Origin: Paenibacillus sp. RUD330
GTDB lineage: Bacteria > Bacillota > Bacilli > Paenibacillales > Paenibacillaceae
Length of the DNA: 64,000 nt
Assembly: GCF_002243345.2 (NCBI RefSeq)
Contig: NZ_CP022655.2
Coordinates: 1,486,001-1,550,000 of the forward strand
Reading direction: 5' to 3'
The notes below the pieces were generated by a model that saw only the letters and a list, made by a program, of their open reading frames with translations, had not been told where the DNA came from and did not search any database. Positions within the stretch are counted from its first letter, which is position 1. Each line of letters opens with the position of its first letter. This document shows, piece after piece, positions 44,237-54,459 of this stretch. Made by a program: the position numbers and the translations under genes.

Positions 44237-44380
44237 TCAGGAACCACAGCACATAGCCTAACCGGGACCGCAGCAGTGCATAGCTTGATCAGGGCCGAAG
44301 CACTTAGCTCGTAATCAGGAACCGAGACACATAGCCTGATCAAGACCGCAGCATTTAGCTCCAATTCAGGAACCGCAGCA
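44225..44380. repeat. Six-unit degenerate tandem repeat, alternating 27 and 24 bp
   Basis: Units begin at 44225 (27 bp), 44252 (24 bp plus GTG), 44279 (24 bp), 44303 (27 bp), 44330 (24 bp) and 44354 (27 bp). All start with a form of CATAGCT or TTAGCT and end CCGCAGCA or similar. The first unit is the 3' end of the last Tad-operon gene, including its stop codon. Unit lengths are multiples of three, so the minus strand stays open as a periodic peptide (VPDYEL, ALIKLC), but no start or ribosome site supports translation. The remaining 210 bp to 44591 hold an imperfect stem, CCGCGAGCC with GGCTTGCGG, near 44528-44574. Confidence 0.85.
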
Positions 44381-44591
44381 GAGGGTTGCCGCCGGGCAGG
44401 AAAATCCGTGTCAGGGCTATTGATTTTCTTACCTACAGCTCGGTTTATTCTCTTCATCTACCAGCTCTTCAACATATCCGTTTGCACTTACCCCGCTACT
44501 TCTAGTAAACTTTTTAAAAGAGCTGTCCGCGAGCCTATCATTTCTGTCTATTTCAATGGGCTTGCGGCTAAGAGCGGGGGGGCGAGTGACA

Positions 44592-44975
44592 ATGCTGAAG
44601 CTCGGAGACAAGGTCGTTATCATCGCTGATCAATATGAGCAGAATCTTCCTCTCGGGGAGTATGGATATATTATTGCTTACGACCGCAATGCGGACAATG
44701 TATTTGATTATGTCATCCGCATACCAGCGGAAAACCGCAATTTTCTCGTTCCGGGAGATGACGTGGAGCTGGAGGAAATCCTGCTTCGTCTGGAGGCTGA
44801 CCGCGTGGAGCGGGAGGCTCTGATCGATTATGCCTTGGCGACCCGCAACGAAGAGTTGTTCAACCGGATCATGAATGGCGACGCAGCCGAAGAGCCTGCC
44901 GAAGAGCCCGGATCCAAAGAGCTGCAGAGCCGAGACGACTTTATCCGGCAAGTCAATCTGAAGGCCTGGATTTAA
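44592..44975 (+). CDS. Small soluble protein with a C-terminal IDEAL-like motif
   Basis: This 127-residue protein starts at ATG 44592 after a G-rich ribosome site (GGGGGGGCGAG). The first 60 residues are beta-rich (MLKLGDKVVIIADQYEQNLP, VIRIPAENRNFLVPGDDVEL). Residues about 73-92 read REALIDYALATRNEELFNRI, which resembles the IDEAL motif seen in small Bacillales proteins that bind partners. The remainder is acidic and ends in DDFIRQVNLKAWI. Function unknown. It stands alone between the repeat array and the UPF0173 hydrolase gene, 41 bp upstream of the latter. Confidence 0.7.
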   Translation: MLKLGDKVVIIADQYEQNLPLGEYGYIIAYDRNADNVFDYVIRIPAENRNFLVPGDDVELEEILLRLEADRVEREALIDYALATRNEELFNRIMNGDAAEEPAEEPGSKELQSRDDFIRQVNLKAWI

Positions 44976-45016
44976 GAAGCGGCGCGGATTCTAGTCCATA
45001 GAGGAGGATGATGAGG

Positions 45017-45721
45017 ATGGAAATCGTTTTTCACGGCCAATCTTGCATTCAAATTACGGCGGATAACGGGAAATCTTTGCTGGTCGATCCATTCATAAGC
45101 GGCAATCCGCTGTCCAAGAGCAATCCGTCCGATATCCGCACGGATTACATTCTCCTTACTCATGCTCATCAGGATCATATCCTGGACGCCGCCGGCATTT
45201 CCAAGGCGAACGGAGCTCCGATCGTCGCTATTCCCGAGCTGGCTGCCTATATGTCCTGGCAAGGAGCCGAGACGATCGATATGAACATGGGAGGAACGGT
45301 CGACCTTGGGTTCGCCAAGGCGACGATGATTCCGGCCTTCCACAGCTCGGGCATCGTGCTGGATGACGAGCAGAGAATCGTATACGGAGGCATGCCGGCC
45401 GGATTTGTCATTGAGGTGGACGGCAAGCGGATTTTGCACGCCGGCGATACTTGCCTGTTCTCGGACATGGCTCTGATCGGCAAGCGCAGCAAGCCGGATA
45501 TCGCCTTCATTCCAATCGGTGGTCATTACACGATGGGACCGGAGGATGCCTTGCAGGCGGCCGAATGGTATGGAGCGGAGCATGTCGTGCCGATCCACTA
45601 CGATACGTTTCCGCCGATCCGTCAGGATGCCGGCGCTTTCGTCGAGAGCCTGAGAGGGCTCGGCCTGAAGGGCCAGGTCGTCGAGCCGGGCTCCAAGGTC
45701 GATCTCTCTGCGTGGACTTGA
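45017..45721 (+). CDS. ytkL: UPF0173 metal-dependent hydrolase (YtkL family)
   Basis: The 234-residue protein has a metallo-beta-lactamase fold with the metal-binding motif TDYILLTHAHQDHILDA (THxHxDH) near residue 50. Further ligands fit the family: HAGDTCLF and GGHYTMGPEDA. The start at ATG 45017 is chosen since GAGGAGG lies at 45001-45007, 9 bp upstream; earlier ATG codons at 45008 and 45011 overlap that site. The physiological substrate of the family is unknown. A hairpin terminator follows. Confidence 0.9.
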   Translation: MEIVFHGQSCIQITADNGKSLLVDPFISGNPLSKSNPSDIRTDYILLTHAHQDHILDAAGISKANGAPIVAIPELAAYMSWQGAETIDMNMGGTVDLGFAKATMIPAFHSSGIVLDDEQRIVYGGMPAGFVIEVDGKRILHAGDTCLFSDMALIGKRSKPDIAFIPIGGHYTMGPEDALQAAEWYGAEHVVPIHYDTFPPIRQDAGAFVESLRGLGLKGQVVEPGSKVDLSAWT

Positions 45722-45749
45722 TATTCCGGCACAGCAAGCAAGTAGCGCA

Positions 45750-45788
45750 GAAGGCGCCGCCAACTTGGCGGAAGCCTTCTTTTTTTGC
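45750..45788 (+). terminator. Terminator of the UPF0173 gene
   Basis: AGAAGGC and CCGCC pair with GGCGG and GCCTTCT, followed by eight T. It precedes the gatCAB promoter. Confidence 0.88.
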
Positions 45789-45800
45789 CTATGCAGCTCA

Positions 45801-45830
45801 TTGAGAATGTTGTCGAACTCAAGGTATAAT
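45801..45830 (+). promoter_or_regulatory. gatCAB promoter
   Basis: TTGAGA at 45801-45806 and a perfect TATAAT at 45825-45830 separated by 18 bp. The gatC start lies 36 bp after the -10. Confidence 0.82.
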
Positions 45831-45866
45831 ACAAGGAATGACGAACAGGCAAGGGGGAACAGCGCG

Positions 45867-46154
45867 ATGAATATAACGATTCGGGATGTGGAGCATGTGG
45901 CGGGACTGGCCCGGCTGGAGTTCACGGACTCGGAGAAGGAGCAGTTCGCCCAGCAGCTCAGCGCCATACTGGCTTATGCTGATAAGCTCGGAGAGCTGGA
46001 TACGACGGATGTGGAGCCTACGAGCCATGTATTGCCGGTGACGAACGTCATGCGGGAAGATCGGGTGCGCGAATCGGTGTCCAACGAGACCGCTTTGCTG
46101 AACGCGCCGGATGAAGAGGACGGGCAGTTCAAAGTGCCTGCCGTGCTGGAATAG
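45867..46154 (+). CDS. gatC: Aspartyl/glutamyl-tRNA amidotransferase subunit C
   Basis: GatC stabilises GatA in the GatCAB complex, which converts mischarged Glu-tRNA-Gln (and Asp-tRNA-Asn) to the amide forms. The 95 residues have the family pattern VEHVAGLARLEFTDSEKEQF near the start, YADKLGELDTTDVEPTSHVL in the middle and a FKVPAVLE end. ATG 45867 follows AGGGGGAACAGCG. gatA follows after 28 bp. Confidence 0.95.
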   Translation: MNITIRDVEHVAGLARLEFTDSEKEQFAQQLSAILAYADKLGELDTTDVEPTSHVLPVTNVMREDRVRESVSNETALLNAPDEEDGQFKVPAVLE

Positions 46155-46182
46155 GATCCCTAGCTGAAAGGAGGAACAACGC

Positions 46183-47634
<1,452 letters not shown>

Positions 47635-47669
47635 GCGCCCGTATCTTGCAAGCAGGAGGAACGTTATCC

Positions 47670-49112
47670 ATGACGGAATACAATTCGTACGAAACGGTGA
47701 TCGGGCTTGAAGTGCATGTGGAGCTGCATACCGCCAGCAAAATTTTCTGCGGCTGCTCGACATCGTTCGGCGCGCCGCCGAATACCCATACATGCCCGAT
47801 CTGCCTCGGCCATCCCGGCGTCTTGCCGGTGCTGAACCGGCAGGCGGTCGAGTACGCGATGAAGGCAGCCATGGCGCTCAACTGCACCGTTGCCGACATC
47901 AGCAAGTTCGACCGTAAAAACTATTTCTATCCCGATTCCCCGAAGGCATATCAGATTTCCCAATTCGACCAGCCGATCGGCGAGAACGGCTGGATCGACA
48001 TTGAAGTGAACGGCGAGACGAAGCGGATCGGCATTACCCGCCTCCATCTGGAGGAGGACGCCGGCAAGCTGACGCACGTCGAAGGCGGCTTCGCTTCCCT
48101 CGTGGACTTCAACCGCGTCGGCACTCCGCTCGTGGAGATCGTATCCGAGCCGGATCTCCGTACCCCGGAGGAAGCGAAGGCCTATTTGGAAAAGCTGCGC
48201 GCCATCATGCAGTACTGCGATGTGTCCGACGTGAAGATGGAGGAAGGCAGCCTGCGCTGCGACGCCAACATCAGTCTGCGCCCTTGGGGACAGGAGAAGC
48301 TCGGAACCCGAGCCGAGCTCAAGAACATGAACTCCTTCCGGGGCGTGCAGCGCGGCCTCGAGTACGAGCAGATGCGGCAGGCCGATATTCTGGACGGCGG
48401 CGGCGCCGTCGTTCAGGAAACGCGCCGCTGGGACGATTCCCAGGGCAAAACCTTCTCCATGCGCGGCAAGGAAGAGTCGCATGACTACCGGTATTTCCCC
48501 GATCCCGACCTGGTTCGGCTGCTTATCGACAGCGAGTGGAAGGAGCGCGTCCGCGCTTCCATTCCCGAGCTTCCGGATGCGCGGCAGGTCCGCTACACCT
48601 CTCAGTACGGCCTGCCTGCTTACGATGCCGGCGTCATTACCTCATCCAAGAAGCTGGCTGATTTCTTTGAGGAGAGCCTGGCGTATACGAACGATGCCAA
48701 ATCCGTGTCCAACTGGATCATGGGCGATCTGCTCGCTTATTTGAATCAGACGGGCAAGGAGATCGACGGCGCCGCGATCACGGGCCAAGGCTTGGGAGAA
48801 ATGATCGGCCTCCTCGAGAAAGGGACGATCAGCGGCAAGATCGCCAAGACGGTATTCAAGGAAATGCTCGAGAGCGGCAAGCTTCCGCAGCAGATCGTGG
48901 AAGAGCAGGGACTTGTCCAGATCAGCGACGAAGGAGCCATTCAAGGCATTGTCGGAAAGGTCGTCGCAGCGAACCCGCAGTCGGTGGAGGACTACCGGGC
49001 GGGCAAGGAGAAAGCGATCGGTTTCCTTGTCGGCCAAGTGATGAAGGAATCCCGCGGCAAAGCGAACCCGGGACTCGTCAACAAGCTTTTGACCGACTAT
49101 CTCAACCGTTGA
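47670..49112 (+). CDS. gatB: Aspartyl/glutamyl-tRNA amidotransferase subunit B
   Basis: GatB binds the mischarged tRNA and carries out the ATP-dependent transamidation. The 480 residues include [20 protein letters not shown] near the start, with the zinc-binding cysteines of this region and of CPICLGHPG. The central [13 protein letters not shown] follows, and the C-terminal YqeY-like helical domain ends in [16 protein letters not shown] 47670 follows GCAGGAGGAACG. A terminator follows at once. Confidence 0.97.
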   Translation: MTEYNSYETVIGLEVHVELHTASKIFCGCSTSFGAPPNTHTCPICLGHPGVLPVLNRQAVEYAMKAAMALNCTVADISKFDRKNYFYPDSPKAYQISQFDQPIGENGWIDIEVNGETKRIGITRLHLEEDAGKLTHVEGGFASLVDFNRVGTPLVEIVSEPDLRTPEEAKAYLEKLRAIMQYCDVSDVKMEEGSLRCDANISLRPWGQEKLGTRAELKNMNSFRGVQRGLEYEQMRQADILDGGGAVVQETRRWDDSQGKTFSMRGKEESHDYRYFPDPDLVRLLIDSEWKERVRASIPELPDARQVRYTSQYGLPAYDAGVITSSKKLADFFEESLAYTNDAKSVSNWIMGDLLAYLNQTGKEIDGAAITGQGLGEMIGLLEKGTISGKIAKTVFKEMLESGKLPQQIVEEQGLVQISDEGAIQGIVGKVVAANPQSVEDYRAGKEKAIGFLVGQVMKESRGKANPGLVNKLLTDYLNR

Positions 49113-49117
49113 TTTCA

Positions 49118-49147
49118 AAGCCGTTCCCTATCGGGAGCGGCTTTTTT
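49118..49147 (+). terminator. gatCAB terminator
   Basis: AAGCCGTTCCC pairs with GGGAGCGGCTT (one wobble) around TATC, followed by six T. Confidence 0.92.
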
Positions 49148-49320
49148 CAATCTGCGATGGGAGGACGAGGTTTATCGCTCCCGCTCGTTTTGACCGTTAC
49201 GGAACCCTGCATCCGTGTTAAAGTATGATGAAGCGAAGAATGCTTCATGTCGACGCATACAGTAAGGTACAATAGCCTGAAAAGATGCGCAGCAACGAAG
49301 AGAAAGGAAGGGATGGCATC

Positions 49321-50037
49321 ATGAGCGCATCCTTGGCTGCGAGCAGCCCGTGGTATATCAGCGAATGGGAGATGATGCTCCGGCTGCTGATGGCTGTTCT
49401 GCTCGGCGGGCTTGTCGGCTTCGAGCGGGAGCAGTCGAATCATGCGGCGGGACTCCGAACCAATATATTAGTTTGCCTCGGCTCCTGTCTGCTGATGCTT
49501 TTGTCGGCATATGGATTTTCAGCCTTCATCAACGAGACGAATGTCCGTCTCGACCCGGCGCGTCTGGCAGCTCAAGTCATTACGGGCATAGGTTTTCTGG
49601 GAGCGGGCACCATTTTATTTACCGGGAAATCCATTACCGGCCTTACGACGGCCGCTACTCTATGGGTCGTGTCCGCCATCGGACTTGCGGTCGGAGCCGG
49701 GTTTCTGTTCCCGGCCGTGGCCGTCACGGTGATCGTCCTGATCGTCCTCATCGTCCTTAATAAAGTCGAACGCAAATTCAGCAACGGGAAAAAAGAACAT
49801 CACCTGCAGATTCTGGCTGACGAAACGAACGCCCTTCTTCAGGCGATCAGCGCCCTTCTCCAGCAGCAAGGCATCGTCATGCGCAAGATGTCGCTGCAGG
49901 AGCACGGCGACCGTGAAATGGAAGGGCCGAGGGTGATGCTGCTGCTGTATGTCAATTTTCCCCGATCCTGCAATATGATCAAATTGCTTGAAGAAATCAA
50001 ATCGCTGGATGGTGTGCATGCCGTGAGTGCGGAATGA
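49321..50037 (+). CDS. MgtC/SapB family membrane protein
   Basis: The 238-residue protein starts at ATG 49321 after AAAGGAAGGGATGG. It has the MgtC family blocks: LLMAVLLGGLVGFEREQSNH, AAGLRTNILVCLGSCLLML, and the Gly-rich ITGIGFLGAGTILFTGKSIT. There are four or five membrane helices and a C-terminal soluble, ACT-like part (LQILADETNALLQAISALLQ). MgtC proteins are linked to magnesium limitation and to F-ATPase control in some bacteria, but the role of such members in Gram-positives is open. The next start overlaps its stop by 4 bp. Confidence 0.88.
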   Translation: MSASLAASSPWYISEWEMMLRLLMAVLLGGLVGFEREQSNHAAGLRTNILVCLGSCLLMLLSAYGFSAFINETNVRLDPARLAAQVITGIGFLGAGTILFTGKSITGLTTAATLWVVSAIGLAVGAGFLFPAVAVTVIVLIVLIVLNKVERKFSNGKKEHHLQILADETNALLQAISALLQQQGIVMRKMSLQEHGDREMEGPRVMLLLYVNFPRSCNMIKLLEEIKSLDGVHAVSAE

Positions 50038-51938
50038 ACAATACCCAATCCCAACCGAAACGCCGCTGGCTGGCCGGGCTGCTTGCTTTTTTGCTCCCCG
50101 GCGGGGGCCATCTCTATATCGGCCGCTATGGACGCGGCCTGGTCCTATTGCTTGCGGTGCTGCTGGATCTGGCGGCGCTCGTCCGATTTTCCGATGCGAC
50201 GAGCGGCAGCCGCGCCCTTTTGCTCGTTTATTTGGGAATGGCGCTGCCGGCGCTTTATTTCGTCAGCGTGTTCGATGCCCTGCAGATTGCCAGCCGCACA
50301 CGCCTGTCTGAAGACGAAGCGGGCCTTCGACCGGAGTCCGCCGGCTTCGCGCCGACTCATAGCCTGATTCTTGTCGCCGGCGGAATCATTCTGTTCTTCC
50401 TTATCCGTCCGACAAGAGCGGTCCAGCCAAGACTGGACTGGCTTGGGGATATGGCATCCGGAGTCATTCTCCTGATCATCGCCGCATGGATGGCTTTTCG
50501 AATCAAGCCGGGCTTTTTCCGCTTCGGCAGGCTCAGCAGCGCCGCTTTGCTGGCCGCATGCGGAGTTTTGCTGCTGTGGGATCAGGTTGCGGGACGCAAT
50601 GACATCGGGCTGTTGGCCGACTGGTGGCCTCTCTTGTTCGTCCTGGCCGGAATCGAAATGCTGGTCTACCAGCTGCTGGAGAGGAAAAAGCCTGGCCGCC
50701 GGCTGGCGGCAGGCGCGGGCTCCCTTCTTGCAGCGCTGCTGCTTGCGGGTTCAGCCTACTCGATCACCCAATACGGCGGGCTTCCATTCCGATGGCTGGA
50801 TCAATACGGGACGGGCACGAGGATGGAGAACCTTTCGGAGGAGAAGGGCTATAGCTACAGCATGAAGCCGGTATCCGCCGTAATTGCGGAACCGCTGAAC
50901 GATATCTTGGTCGACAACCCCAATGGAGACGTTTCGGTCGTGCCTTCGACAGATCCGGACAGCCGGGAAGTAACCGTCGAAGCGACGCTCTGGGTCGATT
51001 CCGACAACAAGCAGGAGGCGGATCTGGTGGAGCAAAAATCAGCCGTATCCCTTTCTGCGGAAGGAAAGCTTCACATCGAGACGAAGGGGATGCCTTACGG
51101 CGCCAACGGGGCGCGCATGCCGCGTTTCAACCTCCGGATCACGATTCCAGCCGATCTGGAGACACTGCTGTCCGTTCCGGGAGCATCTCCTTCTCCCGAT
51201 CCTCTTCCGGCTGCAACGGACCTGCCAGGAGAGAATGCTCCCGCTGGTACGGAGCCGTCTCCTTCTCCAGAGGGGGACGCTGCGAGTCCCTCTCCTCCTC
51301 CCGCAGTTCCCCCTGAGCAAACGGTCAAATTCCTGCTCAATGCGGGCAACGGCTCCGTCAAGCTAAGCGGCATCCGCGCAACTGGAGGGTTTGTCGTACG
51401 CAATCGCAGCGGTTCCATCGAAGCGATGGATTTGACCGGGCCGCTGGAAGCGGGCACTAGCAACGGCGAGGTTAAAGCTCGGAGAATTACCGGAGATGCG
51501 GCGCTGTCGGCCAAGGAAGGAGCGATCACAGCCTCGTCGATTCATGGCAAGCTGACCGCTTCCACGGCCAATGGCAATCTGGATATCAACGATGTCCGGG
51601 GCGAAGCGCTCCTCGAAACGAAAAACGGATTCATCCATGTCCGTGAAGTCAGCGGAAGCGTGCAGGCGGATACGCTGAATGGAGAAATCAGCCTGGCTAG
51701 CTCCGTCGTCGGGGGCACATGGGACATCAACAGCTCCATTGGCGAAATCCTCTTATCGTTGCCGGCGGATGGCTCTTATACGGTTGATGGATCGGTAACC
51801 TTCGGGACGATCCGCTCCGAGCTTCCTCTCCAAATCGAGAAAAAGACGGTCAAAGGCCAAATCGGACTCGGTACGTACCGGATCCGGGTCGATGCCAACA
51901 GCGACATACGGATTACCTCTTATCCCGGTCCCGGATGA
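50034..51938 (+). CDS. Multi-pass membrane protein fused to a DUF4097 beta-helix domain
   Basis: The 634-residue protein begins with several hydrophobic helices in the first 250 residues (LAGLLAFLLPGGGHLYIGRY, a TM2-like hairpin, then LILVAGGIILFFLI). An extracytoplasmic part starts at about 265. A Pro/Ser-rich linker (about 385-425, SPSPDPLPAATDLPG) precedes repeats of the DUF4097 type, with strands such as GNGSVKLSGIRATGGF and NGEVKARRITGDAALSAKEG. Such beta-helices occur in putative adhesins and in envelope-stress proteins. ATG 50034 overlaps the MgtC stop, so the two are coupled. Confidence 0.75.
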   Translation: MNNTQSQPKRRWLAGLLAFLLPGGGHLYIGRYGRGLVLLLAVLLDLAALVRFSDATSGSRALLLVYLGMALPALYFVSVFDALQIASRTRLSEDEAGLRPESAGFAPTHSLILVAGGIILFFLIRPTRAVQPRLDWLGDMASGVILLIIAAWMAFRIKPGFFRFGRLSSAALLAACGVLLLWDQVAGRNDIGLLADWWPLLFVLAGIEMLVYQLLERKKPGRRLAAGAGSLLAALLLAGSAYSITQYGGLPFRWLDQYGTGTRMENLSEEKGYSYSMKPVSAVIAEPLNDILVDNPNGDVSVVPSTDPDSREVTVEATLWVDSDNKQEADLVEQKSAVSLSAEGKLHIETKGMPYGANGARMPRFNLRITIPADLETLLSVPGASPSPDPLPAATDLPGENAPAGTEPSPSPEGDAASPSPPPAVPPEQTVKFLLNAGNGSVKLSGIRATGGFVVRNRSGSIEAMDLTGPLEAGTSNGEVKARRITGDAALSAKEGAITASSIHGKLTASTANGNLDINDVRGEALLETKNGFIHVREVSGSVQADTLNGEISLASSVVGGTWDINSSIGEILLSLPADGSYTVDGSVTFGTIRSELPLQIEKKTVKGQIGLGTYRIRVDANSDIRITSYPGPG

Positions 51939-51986
51939 AGCCGCATGGGCCATGCGAAAGAGAAAAGTTGGATGGAAGCCTGTTCA

Positions 51987-52016
51987 TTGACAAAACGTAA
52001 AATTCAGGCTTACAAT
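51987..52016 (+). promoter_or_regulatory. perR promoter
   Basis: TTGACA at 51987-51992 and TACAAT at 52011-52016 with an 18-bp spacer. The 50 bp between it and perR are A+T-rich, but no convincing 7-1-7 PerR box was found. Confidence 0.72.
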
Positions 52017-52068
52017 AGAACTACTACAAAGTAAATACAACTATAAATTACGAAGGACGTGATCGGGA

Positions 52069-52503
52069 ATGGGAGCCAGCGTTGAGCAAGCTCTGGAGCA
52101 GCTGAAGGCAAGCGGCGTCCGCATGACCCCGCAGCGTCACGCGATACTTGGGTTTCTGATGAATTCCATGACTCATCCGACTGCGGACGAGATCTATAAA
52201 GCTTTGTCACCCGACTTCCCGAGCATGAGCGTCGCTACGATCTACAACAACCTGCGTTTGTTCGTCGAGGCAGGCTTGGTCAGGGAGCTGACCTATGGGG
52301 ATGACTCCAGCCGGTTTGATGCCGACTTGTCCGACCACTATCACGCCATATGCAAAGTATGCGGAGATATCGTCGATTTTGAGTATCCCCCTCTCATGGA
52401 GGTGGAGCAAGCCGCTTCCAGAGAGACCGGATTCCGTGTCGAAGGACATCGAATGGAAATTTACGGAGTATGCACGCAATGCGCGAAAACGACCGTGAAT
52501 TGA
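52069..52503 (+). CDS. perR: Peroxide-sensing Fur-family repressor PerR
   Basis: PerR represses oxidative-stress genes and is inactivated when peroxide oxidises its iron-site histidines. The 144 residues include the DNA-binding helix ([20 protein letters not shown]) and the regulatory-metal residues: His36, Asp84, His90, His92 and Asp103. The four structural zinc cysteines are Cys95, Cys98, Cys135 and Cys138. The sequence [16 protein letters not shown] is closely PerR-like rather than Fur- or Zur-like. ATG 52069 is preceded by AAGGACGTGATCGGG. A perfect-stem terminator follows. Confidence 0.93.
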   Translation: MGASVEQALEQLKASGVRMTPQRHAILGFLMNSMTHPTADEIYKALSPDFPSMSVATIYNNLRLFVEAGLVRELTYGDDSSRFDADLSDHYHAICKVCGDIVDFEYPPLMEVEQAASRETGFRVEGHRMEIYGVCTQCAKTTVN

Positions 52504-52539
52504 AACCGTTTGGAAGCGATGCTTCCAAACGGTTTTTTT
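52503..52539 (+). terminator. perR terminator
   Basis: AACCGTTTGGAAGC pairs perfectly with GCTTCCAAACGGTT around GAT, followed by T-run. It begins at the perR stop codon. Confidence 0.93.
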
Positions 52540-52644
52540 ATTTGCATGAACATAGCCCTCTCTTAATAGACTCATAGAGAAGGATCGGTCAACTTTTTGC
52601 GTTCCGGACTCGTCTAATCTTTGTATACGCAAGGAGTGTGGGTA

Positions 52645-54372
52645 ATGAGAAGGGGCATGACCTCTGCGGGCAGGCGCAAGGGAAGAGGATTTCGCCGCTT
52701 GCTGGGATTTTGTGTATGTATCGGTATCATCGCAGGAGCATGGGCAGGATATCGGCTGCTTATGCCAAGCAACGTGCAGGAGACGCCGGTGTTCTCGGTA
52801 GAGCATCCGCTGTTCTATAAAGGCCACTTCATGGAAGCGGGAGCTCTGCTGGAAGGCGAAGAGATCAAGCTTCCGGTCGAAGCCGTCACTTCCATGCTCG
52901 GGAGCGAGATTCCGATCCGCTATGAAGCCGATTCGCAATCCATCATTTTAACCAATGGCAGTCAAGTGCTGAGGATGAAAACGGACACTCTCACCGCCAA
53001 GCTCGGCAGCAAGCCGTTCAAGCTGGCTGTCGCTCCGGAAACCCGAAAGGGAGTTGTCTATGTGCCTTTGACTCCGCTGAAGACGCTTTACGGCGTCCAA
53101 GCGCAACTATCGCCGACGACTGGAGCCGTGACGCTAGCCAAGGGAGGCGACAGCATCCAGTATGCGGTTCCTGGCCAAAAGGAGATGGCTGTCCGCAACG
53201 AGCCGAGCATCCATAGCCCTTTTATTGAAAAAGTTCCATTGGAGGGCAAGCTCACGGTCTGGAAGGAAGAAGGAGACTGGTACTCCGTTCAAGGGCCAAG
53301 CGGATATAGCGGTTATGCCCGCAAATCGGAGCTTCAGCTGTCGGACAAGCAGACGACCCAAGAGCCTGTCGAGCAGCAGCCTGAACTGGCGTGGAAATCG
53401 ACCGGTAAGAAGATCAATCTGACTTGGGAAGCGGTGTACAACGTGGCTCCCGATCCGGCCAAGTTCCCTGCCATGGAAGGGGTCAACGTCGTCAGCCCCA
53501 CCTGGTTCGAATTGATGGACGGGGCCGGACAAATCCGCAGCAAGGCGGATGCCAACTATACCAAATGGGCGAGAAGCAAGGGCATCCAGGTGTGGGCACT
53601 GTTCAGCAACGGCTTTGATCCGGAACGGACGACTCAAGCCTTGGCCAACGTCGAGACCCGTTTTTCCATGATCCAGCAGCTTTTGGCCTATGCCAAAATG
53701 TACCAGCTTCAAGGCATCAACATCGATTTCGAAAATGTACGGACTTCCGATAAGGGGGCGCTCGTTCAATTCGTGCGCGAGCTGACGCCGATGCTGCATG
53801 AGCAGGGTCTTGTCGTTTCCATCGATGTGACGCCGAAGTCCAACAGCGAGATGTGGTCCTTGTTCCTGGATCGGGCCGAATTGATCAAAAGCGTCGACTA
53901 CATGATGCTCATGGCCTATGACGAGCATTGGGCATCCAGTCCCGAGTCGGGTTCGGTCGCATCGCTGCCATGGGTGGAAAATTCGATTTTGAGGCTGCTG
54001 GAAGATGATCAGATTCCAGGCTCCAAGCTGATTTTGAGCATGCCTCTATACACGCGGATCTGGACGGAGAAGACCGCTTCGGACGGATCGGTGAAAGTAT
54101 CGTCCAAGGCTGTCGGAATGAACAAGATCAGAGAGCTGATCGCGACGAACAAGCTGAAGCCGGAATTTGATCCGTCCACGGGCCAGAATTACGTTCAGTA
54201 TCCGGTAGAGGGAGGCCTGAACCGGATATGGATCGAAGACAAGGTTTCCCTTGAGGCGCGCATCGCCTTGGTCCACAAATACGGTTTGGCAGGCGTTGCC
54301 ACATGGAGCCGATCCTTCCAGGCGGATGATGTCTGGTCTGTCATCCACAACGGCCTCAGCAATCCCTCTTGA
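52645..54372 (+). CDS. Membrane-anchored GH18-type hydrolase with copper-amine-oxidase-like and SH3 domains
   Basis: The 575-residue protein starts at ATG 52645 after AAGGAGTGTGGG. Residues 1-35 contain basic residues and one hydrophobic helix (RLLGFCVCIGIIAGAWAGYR). A copper-amine-oxidase N-terminal-like domain follows (EEIKLPVEAVTSMLGSEIPI), then a bacterial SH3 region near 170-235 and the GH18 barrel. Its active-site strand is LQGINIDFENV with acid Glu363. The spacing is that of the YaaH/YdhD subgroup, which acts on cell-wall peptidoglycan rather than chitin. It lies between perR and the leftward ygzB. Confidence 0.85.
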   Translation: MRRGMTSAGRRKGRGFRRLLGFCVCIGIIAGAWAGYRLLMPSNVQETPVFSVEHPLFYKGHFMEAGALLEGEEIKLPVEAVTSMLGSEIPIRYEADSQSIILTNGSQVLRMKTDTLTAKLGSKPFKLAVAPETRKGVVYVPLTPLKTLYGVQAQLSPTTGAVTLAKGGDSIQYAVPGQKEMAVRNEPSIHSPFIEKVPLEGKLTVWKEEGDWYSVQGPSGYSGYARKSELQLSDKQTTQEPVEQQPELAWKSTGKKINLTWEAVYNVAPDPAKFPAMEGVNVVSPTWFELMDGAGQIRSKADANYTKWARSKGIQVWALFSNGFDPERTTQALANVETRFSMIQQLLAYAKMYQLQGINIDFENVRTSDKGALVQFVRELTPMLHEQGLVVSIDVTPKSNSEMWSLFLDRAELIKSVDYMMLMAYDEHWASSPESGSVASLPWVENSILRLLEDDQIPGSKLILSMPLYTRIWTEKTASDGSVKVSSKAVGMNKIRELIATNKLKPEFDPSTGQNYVQYPVEGGLNRIWIEDKVSLEARIALVHKYGLAGVATWSRSFQADDVWSVIHNGLSNPS

Positions 54373-54395
54373 TTCAAGGACGCTTGATCACGATC

Positions 54396-54452
54396 AAAAA
54401 AAGCCTTCGGCGCCATGACTTCCAGGTGAAGTCGCGGCGCCGAGGGCTTTTA
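54396..54452. terminator. Bidirectional terminator between the GH18 gene and ygzB
   Basis: AAAAGCC, CGGCGCC and their inverse GGCGCCG, GGCTTTTA form a long imperfect stem with A- and T-runs on opposite sides. The genes converge here. Confidence 0.82.
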
Positions 54453-54459
54453 TGGAATT

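Noticed and set aside
44225..44380. CRISPR array
   Set aside because: Units are head to tail with no unique spacers and vary in sequence, so it is a simple tandem repeat; no cas gene is present.
51993..52068. PerR box for autoregulation of perR
   Set aside because: The best 15-base window matches the TTATAATNATTATAA consensus in only about 9 of 14 positions, almost all in one half.
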